Assembly: GCA_000149265.1 (NCBI GenBank) | Contig: CH003233.1 | Coordinates: forward strand, 388,669-452,668 | From: Ciona savignyi | Lineage: Eukaryota > Chordata > Ascidiacea > Phlebobranchia > Cionidae | Reading direction: 5' to 3' | Length of the DNA: 64,000 nucleotides | In this document: piece after piece, positions 36,301-56,820 of the stretch | How positions within the stretch are numbered: position 1 is the stretch's first letter | How the letters are laid out: each line of letters begins with the position of its first letter | Translations under genes and position numbers: made by a program | The notes under the pieces: generated by a model | The model's database searches: none | What the model was told of the DNA's origin: nothing | The model's input: the letters and a program-made list of their open reading frames with translations, nothing else

Positions 36301-38417
36301 TTGTATAGTAATGTTTATATAAATCGGTCCTGTTAACCAAATGCCACACAGGTTTCGAATCCATGATGGGCTTGTCACCAAGACCGTTGTTTATATGTAT
36401 GATCATTGTTTAAGTTTCTCATTAGGACTTTCCTTGGTTATATGTAACTGCGAATACACTTTTATTAGTTTCGTCTTAAAATAGGCGTTTTCACCACACC
36501 TCCTATAAGTTAAACGTCATTTTTGTACTTTGTACCATAACGTCATTTAATACGATATGCTTTGTAAGATTTCTGAAGGATAAGGTAGATAAAATCACGT
36601 TTACGATGTAAATATACCTTAAGGCAGTATTCTAGTCATGCTTCAAGTGTAAAACTCGGAAGTGCAAAGTCCAAAACACCATTTAAGTATGTTATGTACA
36701 CAAATAAAGTTATGACTAGAAGAGTTTAGACTTTTTCTTACAAAGTTTACATATCGGTTGGTTAAGTTTATATACAATGATATAATAAACCATCAAGATT
36801 TGTTTTTCTTTTATCAAACCATATATACTAAGTCTCAGCACTTTGGTTGGTTAAAGCGTTGCCTTTTAGTCGAAGGGTTGCAGGTTGAAAACTAGTCGAT
36901 AGCTAGTTGGTCATGTCCTTGGGTAAGGCACTTAATGGACATTACCTAAACCAAGTAAAATGGTTCTACAAAATCAAAGAACTTTCTGAATTACACAACA
37001 CATGGTAATACTCTCAGTAACCTAATGGTGGGCGCAAGATAATCTCACGATTGCCTGTGTGTTCACAAACCTTGCATTTTTCCATTCACTAGGATAAACA
37101 TAAATATTTAAAATTTAAAATATATCACAATCCTTAACTAGTCTGACTGTGGGCAGGAGGTGTGCAGATTATCAACCTAAACCCATTGAATTCAAATTTA
37201 ACAAAATAAGTCCATAAATGCCATAAATAGAAACAGTGATCTATATGTTTTGTTAATACTTTTATACATATGATATACATTTTAATACCTTAAACATTTG
37301 ATAAATATTTTATTTCTTTACACATTTGATATTTATTTAATACATTGTTTTAATACCTTGAACATTTAGATGTCTTGTTTTCCACAACTGGACTGATCCT
37401 TTGCAGCACATCATCTGTCCAATTGAAATTACATTTCTAAAAAAAATGTTTAATTAATTGCCGAAATCATTAATAGCCACAAGTTTATATGAAAAGTCAA
37501 TCTCACCATCAGAGAAAAGTATATAAAAATGTAACAAGCTCTACAATATTAGGCTTAAAAAGTACTTCGGATAAGAATCAACTGTACATTTTTAGAATTT
37601 CAATTCTGGCCCTACATTGTAGAACTTATGAAAAAACATACACCCAGCACAACCACGATGATACTTTTAAGAAGCTGAATCAAAACTGCCACCAACAAGC
37701 TAGCAGATACTTTATCAAACGCTTAGCTGATGGTCCAAAGTTTTACAAGTAGAGCTAATTGGCCAGACAAATATTGTTTCCTTACACCACACTATAATAT
37801 AAAAATAACTCCGCACCCCTTTAACCACATGGCAAAAACTAACCCTACAACCCCATACACTAAGCACCACTACAATGCCATTCCTATACAGAGTCATGGA
37901 GCATGAAGAAAACACTGACATTTAGTTAGTTCTTTTAAGTTAGTTTACTTAATTCACATATTTTTACAGTAATAAATAGCAGCAAATTAATCAAATTAAG
38001 GCACAGAACGAAAATAAAAATAAAAAAAAATGACTTAAATAAACAAGTATATCAGTGGTCGTCAATTCTAGGCGAAAAACAATACTATCAAAAAAAAAGG
38101 AAGTATAATACAATTTTTGCCCCTTTGCGGCAATACAGATTTTAAGGTTTAAGAAAGGAAACAGAAGACTTTCTCACCTTTGATATGGTCTGTTCCACAT
38201 TCAAATCCAAATTACATTGGTAGTCCATATCAGCTGCTAAAAACACCGTCCCGCCAATATTCATTGCCCCAAACATGATAACAATGTACATTGTGACAAA
38301 TACAAAGATAGACCTTGTACCAAAGCAACCGACTTTTTCGAATATTTCATCAAAATTATTTTCGAAGAATTCCAATTCCTTTTCGGTGATATCCATTTTT
38401 TGTTTTAATTTTCCCAT
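27322..38417 (-). CDS. SLC22-like: SLC22-family organic ion transporter, gene 2 (11 exons, 583 aa)
   Basis: Second complete SLC22-type transporter. Minus-strand exons: 38178-38417, 37357-37436, 35859-36101, 34536-34690, 33800-33971, 31635-31782, 31052-31238, 30330-30488, 29540-29648, 28280-28410, 27322-27449 (1752 nt, in frame). Visible landmarks: TM1 in exon 1 (IFVFVTMYIVIMFGAMNIGG), an extracellular loop with sequons NWT, NKT and NFT and paired cysteines, GVGSDR/FGRR, SSESPRWLVS after TM6, CIYYGLTLN, YTVELYPTPLR and FLPETKGTKLPETI. It matches gene 1 exon for exon, apart from the joins around exons 6-7, so the two are old duplicates. The exon 5/6 join gives Cys-Ile where gene 1 has Trp-Val before the ESPRW motif. 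Exon 11 ends shortly after the last conserved motif. Substrate unknown. Confidence 0.91.
27525..27822 (+). mobile_element. SINE-A, full length, intron 10 of SLC22 gene 2
   Basis: Head, central block and 3' end are present; small insertion in the middle near 27640. Confidence 0.7.
28018..28250. repeat. AT-rich tandem repeat, ~55-bp unit, in intron 10 of SLC22 gene 2
   Basis: About four diverged units around AAATTAAAAGGTGTTATTTG, directly downstream of exon 10. Confidence 0.6.
28633..29012. mobile_element. MITE with ~22-bp inverted ends, ~380 bp, in intron 9 of SLC22 gene 2
   Basis: The left end TAAATCTTCGAGTATAGTCC is mirrored by GGACTATACTCGAAGATTTA. The next bases also mirror each other weakly (GCGTACTATACATAAGG against GCGTACTATATATGAGG, in direct orientation). 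The target duplication is probably TA or TTA and not certain. Confidence 0.7.
29260..29505 (+). repeat. SINE-A fragments beside exon 9 of SLC22 gene 2
   Basis: 29260-29345 is a short body piece. 29375-29505 joins a head (GTCGCCTTTAGTCGAAGG) directly to a 3' end. Confidence 0.55.
29920..30325. repeat. CA-rich degenerate tandem sequence in intron 8 of SLC22 gene 2
   Basis: Repeated AAACCCCAGTTTAAACCCAG-type words with strong strand asymmetry (C and A on plus), ending next to the exon boundary at 30330. Confidence 0.5.
30671..31015. repeat. Tandem duplication of ~170 bp in intron 7 of SLC22 gene 2
   Basis: Units 30671-30837 and 30838-31015 share AAGCAAATTGCA, GAACAGATTT, AACTGAAACAACAATT and TTATCAGTTAAT in the same order. 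Confidence 0.75.
31305..31535 (-). mobile_element. SINE-A, intron 6 of SLC22 gene 2
   Basis: Lacks the last ~40 bases of the 3' end; head diverged. Confidence 0.6.
32290..32530 (+). mobile_element. SINE-A, 5' truncated, intron 5 of SLC22 gene 2
   Basis: Starts at GGAAACTGGTTGCTAGCTAG and ends ~60 bases before the hAT element. Confidence 0.6.
32598..33729. mobile_element. hAT-type element, 1132 bp, in intron 5 of SLC22 gene 2
   Basis: The ends TAGGGATGCACAATATAG and CTATATTGTGCATCCCTA are inverted, flanked by perfect 8-bp duplications AAAATAAT (32590-32597 and 33730-33737). Subterminal regions are full of GATTCGAAT and TCTAGAAT words. The 73-aa open frame inside shows no transposase motif. 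Confidence 0.88.
34405..34530 (-). mobile_element. SINE-A head half next to exon 4 of SLC22 gene 2
   Basis: Central block to head; ends ~6 bases from the exon 4 donor at 34536. Confidence 0.6.
35505..35797 (+). mobile_element. SINE-A, reference full-length copy
   Basis: About 290 bases: tRNA-like head (TTGGTTTAGTGCGACACC, then a B-box region), central block CCTTGGGCAAGGCACTTAAC, body with ACTGCAATAGCTC and CCCGACGGTGGGC, and 3' end GGGAATAAACATGAATATCC. The other copies below were recognised against this pattern. Confidence 0.75.
36150..36410 (-). repeat. Three head-to-tail SINE-B-like units in intron 2 of SLC22 gene 2
   Basis: The block GATGGGC..GTCA(C/G)(C/T)AAGAC repeats at ~36168, ~36270 and ~36373, each with a TTAACCAA end. 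Confidence 0.55.
36451..36810 (+). repeat. 360-bp dispersed repeat R1, left copy
   Basis: Pairs as inverted repeat with 40395-40771. Together they flank exons 1 and 2 of SLC22 gene 2. Starts CGAATACACTTTTATTAGTT. Coding is not evident. Confidence 0.8.
36828..37115 (+). mobile_element. SINE-A, full length, intron 2 of SLC22 gene 2
   Basis: Starts ~20 bases after the left R1 copy; head and central block clear, 3' end diverged. Confidence 0.7.
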
Positions 38418-39714
38418 GATTTTAATTAAATTAATTACAAATCACTAACGAAAGAATGTAAAACCTACAAGAAGTAAAACTGTTTAATAACAGTCACAAT
38501 GAAAATTTATAATCTTGTAAATAACACCTTACAGTAACTGCCCCTGCATGTGGTCTTTTTAAAATACCTTTAAAATAAAGTCAATACTATAACGACATCA
38601 GCTATAATTGGACAACTATACCAATGGAATTAAAATGAATTAGTTTTCTGTGTTTAACAAAACATGATTACACGTTATTTACATGGTTTGTGTTTATCTT
38701 TTCTTTATTTATTTATTTGAAATGACAATTGTTACTAATTGTAAAAATATCCTGCAACCGAATAAAATATTAAATCTTATGCTATAAACCACATCAGCTA
38801 AAAGTCTGTACTATAACCACATTAGCCATAAGTCTAAAATATAACCACAAGTCTTACCATAATCACACCAACCATCACTCTATGCTATAACAAATCAACA
38901 GTAAAAGGTCAAAGCAATGTCTGGTAAACCAATTGAGACGGAATGCTTAATCTAAAACAGCTGCAATTGACCATTCAATACCTTATATTTGTCAACAATG
39001 TACCGTATCTCATTATATTTAATTCTTAATCATAATAACAGTAAGCCAATATCGTTGTTATTTCTACCATTTTAATAATACCTATCACAGTGACCATTTT
39101 TGCCTGGCAAATATGTTTATTTGCTGTGTGAATAATTCAAAATTTCAATTTAATTATAATTTATGTTGGCTCCGCTGCAACGTTTACCTATAATAATTGA
39201 ATAAAAAAAACACAAATCACAATACAATTTTTATTTTGTTTCTTTCGCTGCAGCGTTTACCACCAACAATTTAAAATTTCATCAAACATATACTGAAACA
39301 AATTTGCCAATAGCTGAAAATCAAAACACGAAACATAAGATAGTTAAGAGATACTTTACCAAAACAGGAAGGCACAAAAAATAAACAAAGCTTTACAAGT
39401 TTTGGTGCCTCCTTAGAAAAAAATGAAAATAAAGATCCTGCATTTTTTTAAAAGGACCACAACAATAACTAACCCACACTGACTAGGATTGTATTCTAAA
39501 TTAATCAGATTAAGCATTGAATAGTAAACTAATCATGGTGATTGCTTTGTAGTCTATCCACATGTTGAATAGCTCAAATAATTGTGTCACAATTTCGTTT
39601 TGTGTTTATCCCTCTTTTATTTATATTTTGTTTGAATATATATACATAATATCTTAAAAAAGGGACACAATAATAGGATAGTCATCAACCTTAAAGACTA
39701 AAGTTCGGAAAAGC
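38418..39714. other. Upstream region of SLC22 gene 2
   Basis: AT-rich. Short direct repeats (CATAAGTCT, CAGCTAAAAGTCTG type) at 38790-38870. No clear TATA box and no other gene seen. Confidence 0.45.
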
Positions 39715-39890
39715 ATTGCCTCCTGCGCACCAGAGCTATTCCAGTGTGTTGTGTATGATTAAGAAGTTCCTTAAAATAGGCTATGACCACTAAGTGCCTT
39801 GCCTAAGAACACAACCGACTAGCAAGCGACAAGTTTTAATACTGGACCCTTTGGCTAAAAGTTGACACACCAACCCACCGTGCAATTAGA
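39715..39890 (-). mobile_element. SINE-A, lacking 3' end
   Basis: CAGAGCTATTCCAGTGTGTT to AAAAGTTGACACACC, with ~20 bases deleted in the middle. Confidence 0.55.
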
Positions 39891-40244
39891 GTTTGGACAA
39901 TGACTTTTTACTGTTAACCTGGCCAGCATAAATTTTATGCATAATATTATATTATAGAACTACTATTTGCATTTTCATTGCTTACCAAATAAAACTAGCG
40001 AGCATCTAAAAGCAAAACAAACCAACTTAATGCCTATCTTGTACTGTAACTGTAAACCGTTCCCATTTCCTTTATAAAAAGGTAAATATTTTTTATGGTG
40101 AAAGTTAAAATATGAATTACCGTACCGTATATTTACAGCACCAGTATACCCTACATTTACTATCAACAAAATTCGTACAGTAGAATATTACGTTATTTAG
40201 TCATTATTGTCTAACAGCCTAATATAAACAAACCAACCATAGTG

Positions 40245-40330
40245 CTTGTAAACGAGGTAATCTGACGATTGCCCGTATGACAACGCACCTTGCGTTTTCC
40301 AATGTACGGGTAAACATGAATATCCTAGAA
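40245..40330 (+). mobile_element. SINE-A, 3' end only
   Basis: ACGAGGTAATCTGACGATTG to ATGAATATCC, just before the right R1 copy. Confidence 0.6.
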
Positions 40331-40394
40331 CCGAGTTTACCAGTGTATGTCGTTAGTGTGGCCGTTTAATCCCTTTTATATGGTTTGATATCCG

Positions 40395-40771
40395 AAAAAC
40401 AAATCATCGTGGTTTATTATATCATTGTATATAAACTTAACCAACCTATATGTAAAAGTTCCGAGAAAAAGCATACAAACAAGAATAACTTATTGAGTCA
40501 TAACTTTATTTGTGTACATAACATACTTAAATGATGTTTTGGACTTTGCCCTTCCGAGTTTAAAACTTGAAGCATGACTAGAATACTGCCTTAAGGTATA
40601 TTTACCTCGTAAACGTGATATTTTCTACTGTATCCTTCAGAAATCTCTCATAGCGTATCGTATTAAATGACGACATGCCGACGGCGGTACGAAGTCCAAA
40701 AATGACGCTTAGCATATAGGAGGCGTGGTGAAAACGCCTATTTTAAGACGAAACTAATAAAAGTGTATTCG
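40395..40771 (-). repeat. 360-bp dispersed repeat R1, right (inverted) copy
   Basis: Reverse-complement counterpart of 36451-36810, ending AACTAATAAAAGTGTATTCG. It lies ~2 kb upstream of the SLC22 gene 2 start codon. Confidence 0.8.
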
Positions 40772-40779
40772 ACCATAGC

Positions 40780-40890
40780 CGTGTTGTTTAATGGTTAAGG
40801 CGACCGATACATATACCACAAATTCTATACAAAAACGTTTGTATTAATGAGCACATAATGAATTCAAACCTTGGCCAAAATAAAAAGGTA
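40780..40890 (+). mobile_element. SINE-B beside the right R1 copy
   Basis: Head GCCGTGTTGTTTAATGG and GCGACCGATACATATACC retained. Confidence 0.55.
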
Positions 40891-41449
40891 ATAAAAGTAC
40901 ATAATACTATTATGGCTTACATGGTACTTTAACAATATGTCATAGTTTTAGTTTATTTATTGGTTTTTGTTCCTTCAATAAAAAATAAATAAACAAACAA
41001 ACACTTAAAATATAGGAAAGGATAAGGCGTAACTGGCAAAATGACAGTTATTATAGCGCACGTCCGGGAAAAATAAAATTAAAATAATTCAAGAAAATAT
41101 ACGCAGCCAAAAAAACAATTTCACTTTGTTTCGTTTTATTTTCTGCGTAAAGACCGATACGGGCGTGCCATGTCGCCATACGGCTTGATTAGATCATCCG
41201 ATGATTTTTAACTTCCAGGAATGCTTCCTGATATCGCAGACTTTCTATAGGTACACTCTTTATATTTCTGTGTAAATTATACAGTGTCTATGCTGATATG
41301 TTGCCGGATCCACCAATGAAAAACATAGTTTTGCCCTATCATCAAATAACAGCAAGTGAAACAATTCATACTATACAACAAGAAAAGACGGTTCAACGAA
41401 ACAGTTGTTAGAAAAGTAACACTATATGTGTGAAGTTGACACTTTATGT

Positions 41450-41550
41450 ACTGTTGGTTACCAACACATATACCGAATCCCCCACACACATACAAAAACG
41501 GCCTTATTGACGAACCTGTCAAGAGTTTAAAACTGATTTCGGTAAAAAAT
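41450..41550 (+). mobile_element. SINE-B, diverged
   Basis: ACACATATACCGAATC, ACGGCCTTATTGACGAACC and a weak B box remain. Confidence 0.4.
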
Positions 41551-41865
41551 AGTTGACAATTCGTATAAAATGTAATACATGTGTAACGGACTAAGAATAT
41601 GACAAGGTACGCTTATCATTTTGTTTGTGCGTTTTAAATCTTTGCTGGAGTGTGACTTTATACAGGGTCACCATATTTTATTATCTAAAAGAGTAATGCA
41701 GCACGCCTTTAACGTTTTCACCTTGGCGAATATTAGCTTAACCGCCAAACATGTAAAAGGTGAAACAAATTATAAAAATAAAATTATTTCCCCTTCATCT
41801 TTTATCGTTAAAGTCATTTGTGACGTCACATACCCAAAAGTTTGGCCGTCCAATATCATAGGATA

Positions 41866-42100
41866 AGATATACACAGTATTTTATCCCCGTAATATGCTT
41901 AAACGCGAAATTTATCACATGGAAAATTGTCAGATTATCCCCCACTATCGGGTTACCGGAGCTATTGCAGTGTGTTGTGTATGATAGACACGTCCCTTTC
42001 GTGTAGGCAAAACCCATTAATCTACTATAGATTTCGAAATGGTTCATTAGTTAACTTAGCCAAGGACACAACCGTATAACCCGACATTGAAACCGCAGTG
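41866..42100 (-). mobile_element. SINE-A, head lost
   Basis: GGATAAGATATACACAG to CCAAGGACACAACCG. Confidence 0.55.
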
Positions 42101-42232
42101 TCTGGTAATTTAGAAATACAAACACAATATATAATTTTATAGGTGACCGTAAAATTTAAAATACTCATGTTTTATTCCCGTGATTGGAACCACTCAAGGT
42201 AAAACGCATCATTCTTGGTATAGTTACTATTA

Positions 42233-42432
42233 GTACAACCCGTTAATGCACTTGGCCTAAACCCAGTGGAATAATGGGTTAGTGTTAGGCCAAACTAAAG
42301 AAACCTCTGAATCATACAAAACACACTGCAATAGCTCTGGTAACCCAACGATGTAAGGTTATCTGACGATTGCTCGTTTGTTTAACGCTCATTGCGTTTT
42401 CCCATATACCGGGATAAACATGAATATTCTCA
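42233..42432 (+). mobile_element. SINE-A, headless
   Basis: Central block to CGGGATAAACATGAATATTC. Confidence 0.6.
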
Positions 42433-43276
42433 TGGTCATGATTGTAAGAATACTTTTTATCCAAAAATAACAACAATGCGCCATTAAATTGTGATGTGCA
42501 GACAAGGGGAATCCCCACTATCGGGAAAAATCAAAGAAACGTAAAGATGTACAATACGAATCAGAAAGACATAAATAAAATTGAATTACCTAGTGTTTTC
42601 CAGGAAATCCTCCAAAATAAAATATCTCCACCCAATCATAAATACAATCTTATTAAGCGTATGAATGAGGTGGGAACACAAAACTAAGATAAATAAATAA
42701 AGAATGTAAATATGAACGAAAGAGATGCGTATGACCAACACATATTCTTAAATCCTTTCCGGAGATCCCTTTTTTCTTTCATTTCACTGAAACTAGTGAT
42801 CAGTCACATTTACGTTTAAATTATAAGGAAGGAAATGTACAATCAAGTTAAAAATTCTGGTGATTTTATCTTATATGTTTTAGAACTACAGTGGTAAATT
42901 CTGGATAAATTTCGGTAAGGAAATTTTCGTCAGACCCAAAAATATAAGCACGGTGGCCATTTGGTGAATGTTTTATTTTAAATTATACCTTACTATACTG
43001 TTACCACGTATATATATAAATCGGCTAAACATTTTAAATCAACACAAATCCATTAGGTAATTTTATGGCAAACAATAAACAAGATTCTATTTTTTATTGT
43101 ACTTAAAAAAAACTAAAAATATTCTGAATTTTATTATACTTGAAAAGCAACTAAAAATATTCTGAATTTAAAATACTTGATAAAGATTACGTGTGCGTGA
43201 ATGGAATATATTATCACGTAACTTTTTTAATTGAAAGCGTGGACTGAAAGGTGATGAGTTGCCGACAGTGTCAAGT
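42433..43276. other. Upstream region of the myosin gene
   Basis: AT-rich, no gene seen. A 30-base unit (ACTAAAAATATTCTGAATTT type) is duplicated at 43110-43170. Confidence 0.5.
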
Positions 43277-43325
43277 CAGCTGTGTTCCAAATCTCAGAAG
43301 TGATAATTGGTACAAGGTATATAAG
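43277..43325 (+). promoter_or_regulatory. Core promoter of the myosin heavy chain gene
   Basis: TATATAAG at 43318-43325 stands ~240 bases before the start codon, so transcription probably starts near 43350. An E-box CAGCTG at 43277-43282, the class bound by MyoD-type muscle factors, lies ~40 bases upstream of the TATA box. The pairing suits a muscle gene; factor binding is inferred. Confidence 0.65.
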
Positions 43326-43564
43326 CGGACGCTCAGTTGGAAAGGAAAGTTGTAGTCTTTCCAATATGTAGTAGTTGAGGAACGAAAGCTTTTTTAATTG
43401 CTTTATAAAATATTGAGTTTCAAATTCGTTGTAACCCAGATGTATTGTAATAATTAACTGGTAAATTATTTTACATCTTCAGTAAGCATAGCTTTTTAAC
43501 AAAATAGAAACTAGTTGTTTTATCTTGTTAGTTTTGAGTCATTCTATAACATAATCCTCTCAAA

Positions 43565-53146
<9,582 letters not shown>

Positions 53147-53427
53147 GTAATGTATTGGGTTCAACCATATTGAAGGAACGTGTGAATCACGAACAACACA
53201 CTGCAATAGCTCTGGTGCCCCGACAACGGGCGCAAGGGATCTGACGATTGCCCGTGTGTAAACCCCCTTGGTTTCCCCATTTACGAGGATAAACATGAAT
53301 ATCCTAGTTTTTATGGTTATGACGAGCAGTTTAGGCCTAGCCTACTACTCTTTAGTGTTGCGTTTATAATTTAATTTAAAATGGTTCCCCGTATTGCTGA
53401 TGTGACACTTTGAATCCTATCTTGCAG
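53147..53427 (+). other. Probable 3' UTR intron of the myosin gene
   Basis: A good donor (TAG|GTAATG) follows the stop codon with no base between, and a good acceptor (ATCTTGCAG) ends at 53427. Splicing would remove the SINE-A fragment at 53153-53308 from the 3' UTR. Not proven without cDNA. Confidence 0.55.
53153..53308 (+). mobile_element. SINE-A, headless, just after the myosin stop codon
   Basis: Starts 7 bases after TAG. Runs from TGGGTTCAACCATATTGAAG to ATGAATATCC. Confidence 0.65.
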
Positions 53428-53674
53428 ATTTTCTTCCCTTCATGATCAAAATGACACATTGAAACCGACTTCTTTTTATTATTCATGTTTGTCTGACGTC
53501 TGTGTTTTTTAACCATTGTTACTCAGCAGTCTTTTTAAATCTCAAATTTTCCGACTATCCTTAAAATATTTATACAGATTTGTTTAAATTTTTTTAAATA
53601 TTTTTCTTAAGATTATTGCGTATTGTAATAACGAAATTAATAATGGCAGATTGTGTTGTTTTGTGATTGTGGCA

Positions 53675-53680
53675 AATAAA
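53675..53680 (+). terminator. Poly(A) signal of the myosin gene
   Basis: AATAAA ~530 bases after the stop and just before the Mutator-like insertion, so this is the likely end of the transcript. Confidence 0.6.
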
Positions 53681-53758
53681 ATCAAAATACAAAATTTCTG
53701 ATGATTGTCTTAACAATAGAAATGAAAGCTTTTAGCTTATTAGTTGTTCAAGGTCGCC

Positions 53759-54645
53759 GGTAAGCACTTAATGTACATCAAACTGAGGCTACAGCTGATC
53801 GACATTTGTGACGTCATACAGTAGCTTATGGGAACTCCTGATGTATTATGGGTAATTTTTTTAAATCTTTTTTTCTTTTTTTAGGCCGATTCTCTTCTTT
53901 TCAAACTGTATATCGGCAAAGATGATTTTAAAACCGCATCTCCTTGATCAATATCCAGAAAATTCACAAATTAAAGGGTGCCTCTAAATACTACGGGATC
54001 GCTTGGAGCGCTTGATTCACTTAGATTGCTATGGAAAGTAATTCTCACCCTGTCCCTAACACTAATCTCAACCCCAGAACTAACTTTAACCCCAACCCTA
54101 ACATTAATATCATGGCTTTTGTAATTGCGCAGTATAGTAAGCGATCCGTGCAATCCAAGCGATCCTGTAGTATTTAGAGGTAGGCTACCGCAAATTTAAT
54201 ACCGGTATTATATCAATACCAATGCACAATAACCCCATGGTTGACTGATTGGGTTAGGATTGGTGTTCAGGTAGAGATTAGCGTTAGGGTTGGGGTTCAG
54301 GCTTAGAGTTAGTTTTGACGCAAATAGTGTGTGCAGTTTCATAGAATAAATAGTGTGTGCAGTGCATAGACTAAGCACACTACTGAATACCCAGCATTTG
54401 GTTTAGCACCCATCACATTTCGAAATGTTTTAACATCTTCATACAGAAGCGCACTAGATATATACCGGTAGATATAATCCACAATACACCATGTGTTTTC
54501 ACAAGTTACTTGTCGTTTCGCATGAACAACTCTCTCCTAGGAAAAAATTTACCCATAATACATCAGGAGTTCCCATAAGCTACTGTATGACGTCACAAAT
54601 GTCGATCAGCTGTAGCCTCAGTTTGATGTACATTAAGTGCTTACC
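53759..54645. mobile_element. Mutator-like (MULE) non-autonomous element, 887 bp
   Basis: The first ~110 bases (from GGTAAGCACTTAATGTACAT) reappear almost unchanged as inverted repeat at ~54535-54645 (ending in CATTAAGTGCTTACC). It is flanked by a perfect 9-bp direct repeat AAGGTCGCC at 53750-53758 and 54646-54654. Long inverted ends and a 9-bp duplication are the Mutator-superfamily signature. No transposase frame inside. Confidence 0.85.
53977..54184. mobile_element. MITE family M1, copy 2, inside the Mutator-like element
   Basis: The ends CCTCTAAATACTACGGGATC and CTGTAGTATTTAGAGG, plus an interior with AACTAACTTTAACCCCAACC, match copy 1 at 976-1235 in the same orientation. It sits wholly within 53759-54645. 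Confidence 0.75.
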
Positions 54646-54877
54646 AAGGTCGCCAGGTTAATGTTACAGCAGCAGCTGTGTTAGAAATCTCTTAGCTTTC
54701 CTTTTTTCTGATCGGAATTGTAGGGCAGATTTAGTAAAATTTCTAACCAAGAGTAATCTGTGTGTCTAATCTTCAAGTCCAACCGCATACAAGTAAATAT
54801 GTAGCAATTTCGTGGTTCGTCATTGTTCATTATGTGCTGCATGTTTATCACTGGTTCTATGTAATTCCCCCTTCACA

Positions 54878-55840
54878 TGGTTGTGGAATTTCAGGAGATT
54901 TTATGGCTGGGTGCCTAGATGTCTAGCACTGAATCTGGCCTGAAGTTCTGGAGGCGTTCAACTAATTATTCTCCCTATCTCTCCAATGCAAACTGACCTT
55001 ACAAAAACGGCTGTCACTAAAAATCCTGACATAGGAAGTCTTAGATTTTTTACAATTTAAAATTGAAGCTTGGATCTACAACCTAAACTCAAAACCCTAC
55101 AAAATTTTGGGCCCATACCCCTTCGTACATCGGCAACTTTTTTCCAACAAAGCAGCTTGCAGATGCACAATTAACATCTTTATTTCAAAAAGCACTGCTT
55201 CACGATTACAAAACTTTACAGCTAAACGAGAACACCGGCGCGAAGCCTAGCACGTGCTGCTTTCAACCAAACAAACATTGGGAAATCACCACCATTGTTA
55301 CTCAGCAAAACACTTGTTTAAAAACAATGACTTAAGGAGAGTACCACTCGTCACATCCTGCCATTCATAGATGTCTTAATTGGTTATACGCCATCTTCTC
55401 TGGCTGTTAAATTTCGGAAATGACTTCGACAATCTGAACTCCGCTTTAGAAGGTTTCTTTGTTGTAGCTTATAAGTTGATACAGTAAAATACATACGGTT
55501 AAACTGATTCGTTATGCATGCCTGCAGTTGCGTTCCAAGCAGGAGATTATTTAGGACCGTATACCAGAACGCGTTTCTGATAATCGTTTAAAAAATGAAA
55601 TATATCGACCGCATGACAGCTTATGGTATATGGTAAGTGGATTAGATGGAAAGTATTGGTGCGGAGATTATAGCCGATTGACAGGCCAGATGAAAATTTG
55701 ACAGACCAAAGGAAATGAATAACAGGCCAGAGGACAGCTGTGTATGCATTAAGAACTCACTCCAACAATTTTAACAAAACTCAATATAATGTACAAAAAG
55801 ATCACACAAGTAGCGAATTTACTACACGGTTGTAAGGCCG
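54878..55840 (+). repeat. Dispersed repeat R2, copy 1, with internal insertion
   Basis: The segments 54878-54990 and 55440-55840 match 61160-61615 in order (for example AGCACTGAA, CAACTAATTA, AGTAAAA, ATACA, AACGCGTTT, AATATAATGT). About 440 bases between them have no counterpart. Confidence 0.6.
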
Positions 55841-56057
55841 CTTTAACTTAAACTTCCATGTAACTTCCCTGTCACACAGTTGTAATGAACGCAGGCTTAA
55901 ACGTTTCCAGAACTTTTTTTCCCATACTGCCAACAGTTTGGACTCGTGGCTCTTTGAGTGAACAGCTCAAAGAAGCCGAGTTTGGTGTTTATTAAGTCGT
56001 GCCCGCATATATTGAAAGAATCATATGCGTGTTTTGTCATGGTCAGCAAAACGTCCC

Positions 56058-56190
56058 TTAAAGAAGTCTAAATCATACACAACACACTGCAATATCTCGG
56101 GTAACCCGACTGTGTGCGCAAGTTAACCTGACGAATACTCTCGTGTTAACGCCCCTTTAGTTGGTGATAAACATGAATACACTCTCCTAT
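56058..56190 (+). mobile_element. SINE-A, 3' half
   Basis: TAAATCATACACAACACACT to GATAAACATGAATACAC. Confidence 0.6.
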
Positions 56191-56482
56191 CATATTAGGG
56201 ATTATTGATTTCAAAAGTTTAATACGAGCCCCAGAAATTTTAGTTTATTTATATTACCAACAACATTTTTACAATTTAAATATATAGAAGGTCACTTATC
56301 AACAAGTATATTCAAAGATTGTTCACAACAATATCAAAATAAAAATGGAGGAAAAACATTTTAATTTCTGTATATACAAATTATAATACAAAAATACTTC
56401 ATTTATCAAATAACTAAGTACAGGATTGATGACGGTCCACAAGTGCAAAGCATACAGAAGCTTTTGATTTTCACATTTATTT

Positions 56483-56640
56483 TATCTAGGTTTGGCAGCC
56501 GCGACTGCTATATTTTTTATTTATACCCCTTTTTATGGGGTGGTTTAACGGCTGTTAATTTTACAGTCTTTTTGTGTTCCTATGCCGTGATTTGTTTTAT
56601 TTGCTATTATTTTATACTGGGACAAAAAATGAACAAAAAA
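56483..56640 (+). repeat. Retroelement 3'-end-like repeat R4, copy 2
   Basis: Shares CTAGGTTTGGC.GCCGCG, GTTTAACG.CTGTT, GTCGTGATTT-like and GGGACAAAAAATGAAC words with 23999-24160. It lies ~180 bases downstream of the zinc finger gene stop. Confidence 0.45.
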
Positions 56641-56820
56641 AGTTTAAACCATGTCATAAATGTAAAACATATAAAAGGGAAAAAAGCAGTTAAACATTGG
56701 GATAAAAATGAAACACATGTTAAAGATACATAAAAGTAAAAGTTGGGACACATCATAAAATTGAAACACGGAACAAGTAAATCAGAAACTAATCTGTTTC
56801 TTTTAGCATTGTTCACACAA

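Noticed and set aside
36451-40771. LTR retrotransposon bounded by R1
   Set aside because: The copies are inverted rather than direct and the interior is the 5' end of a host transporter gene.
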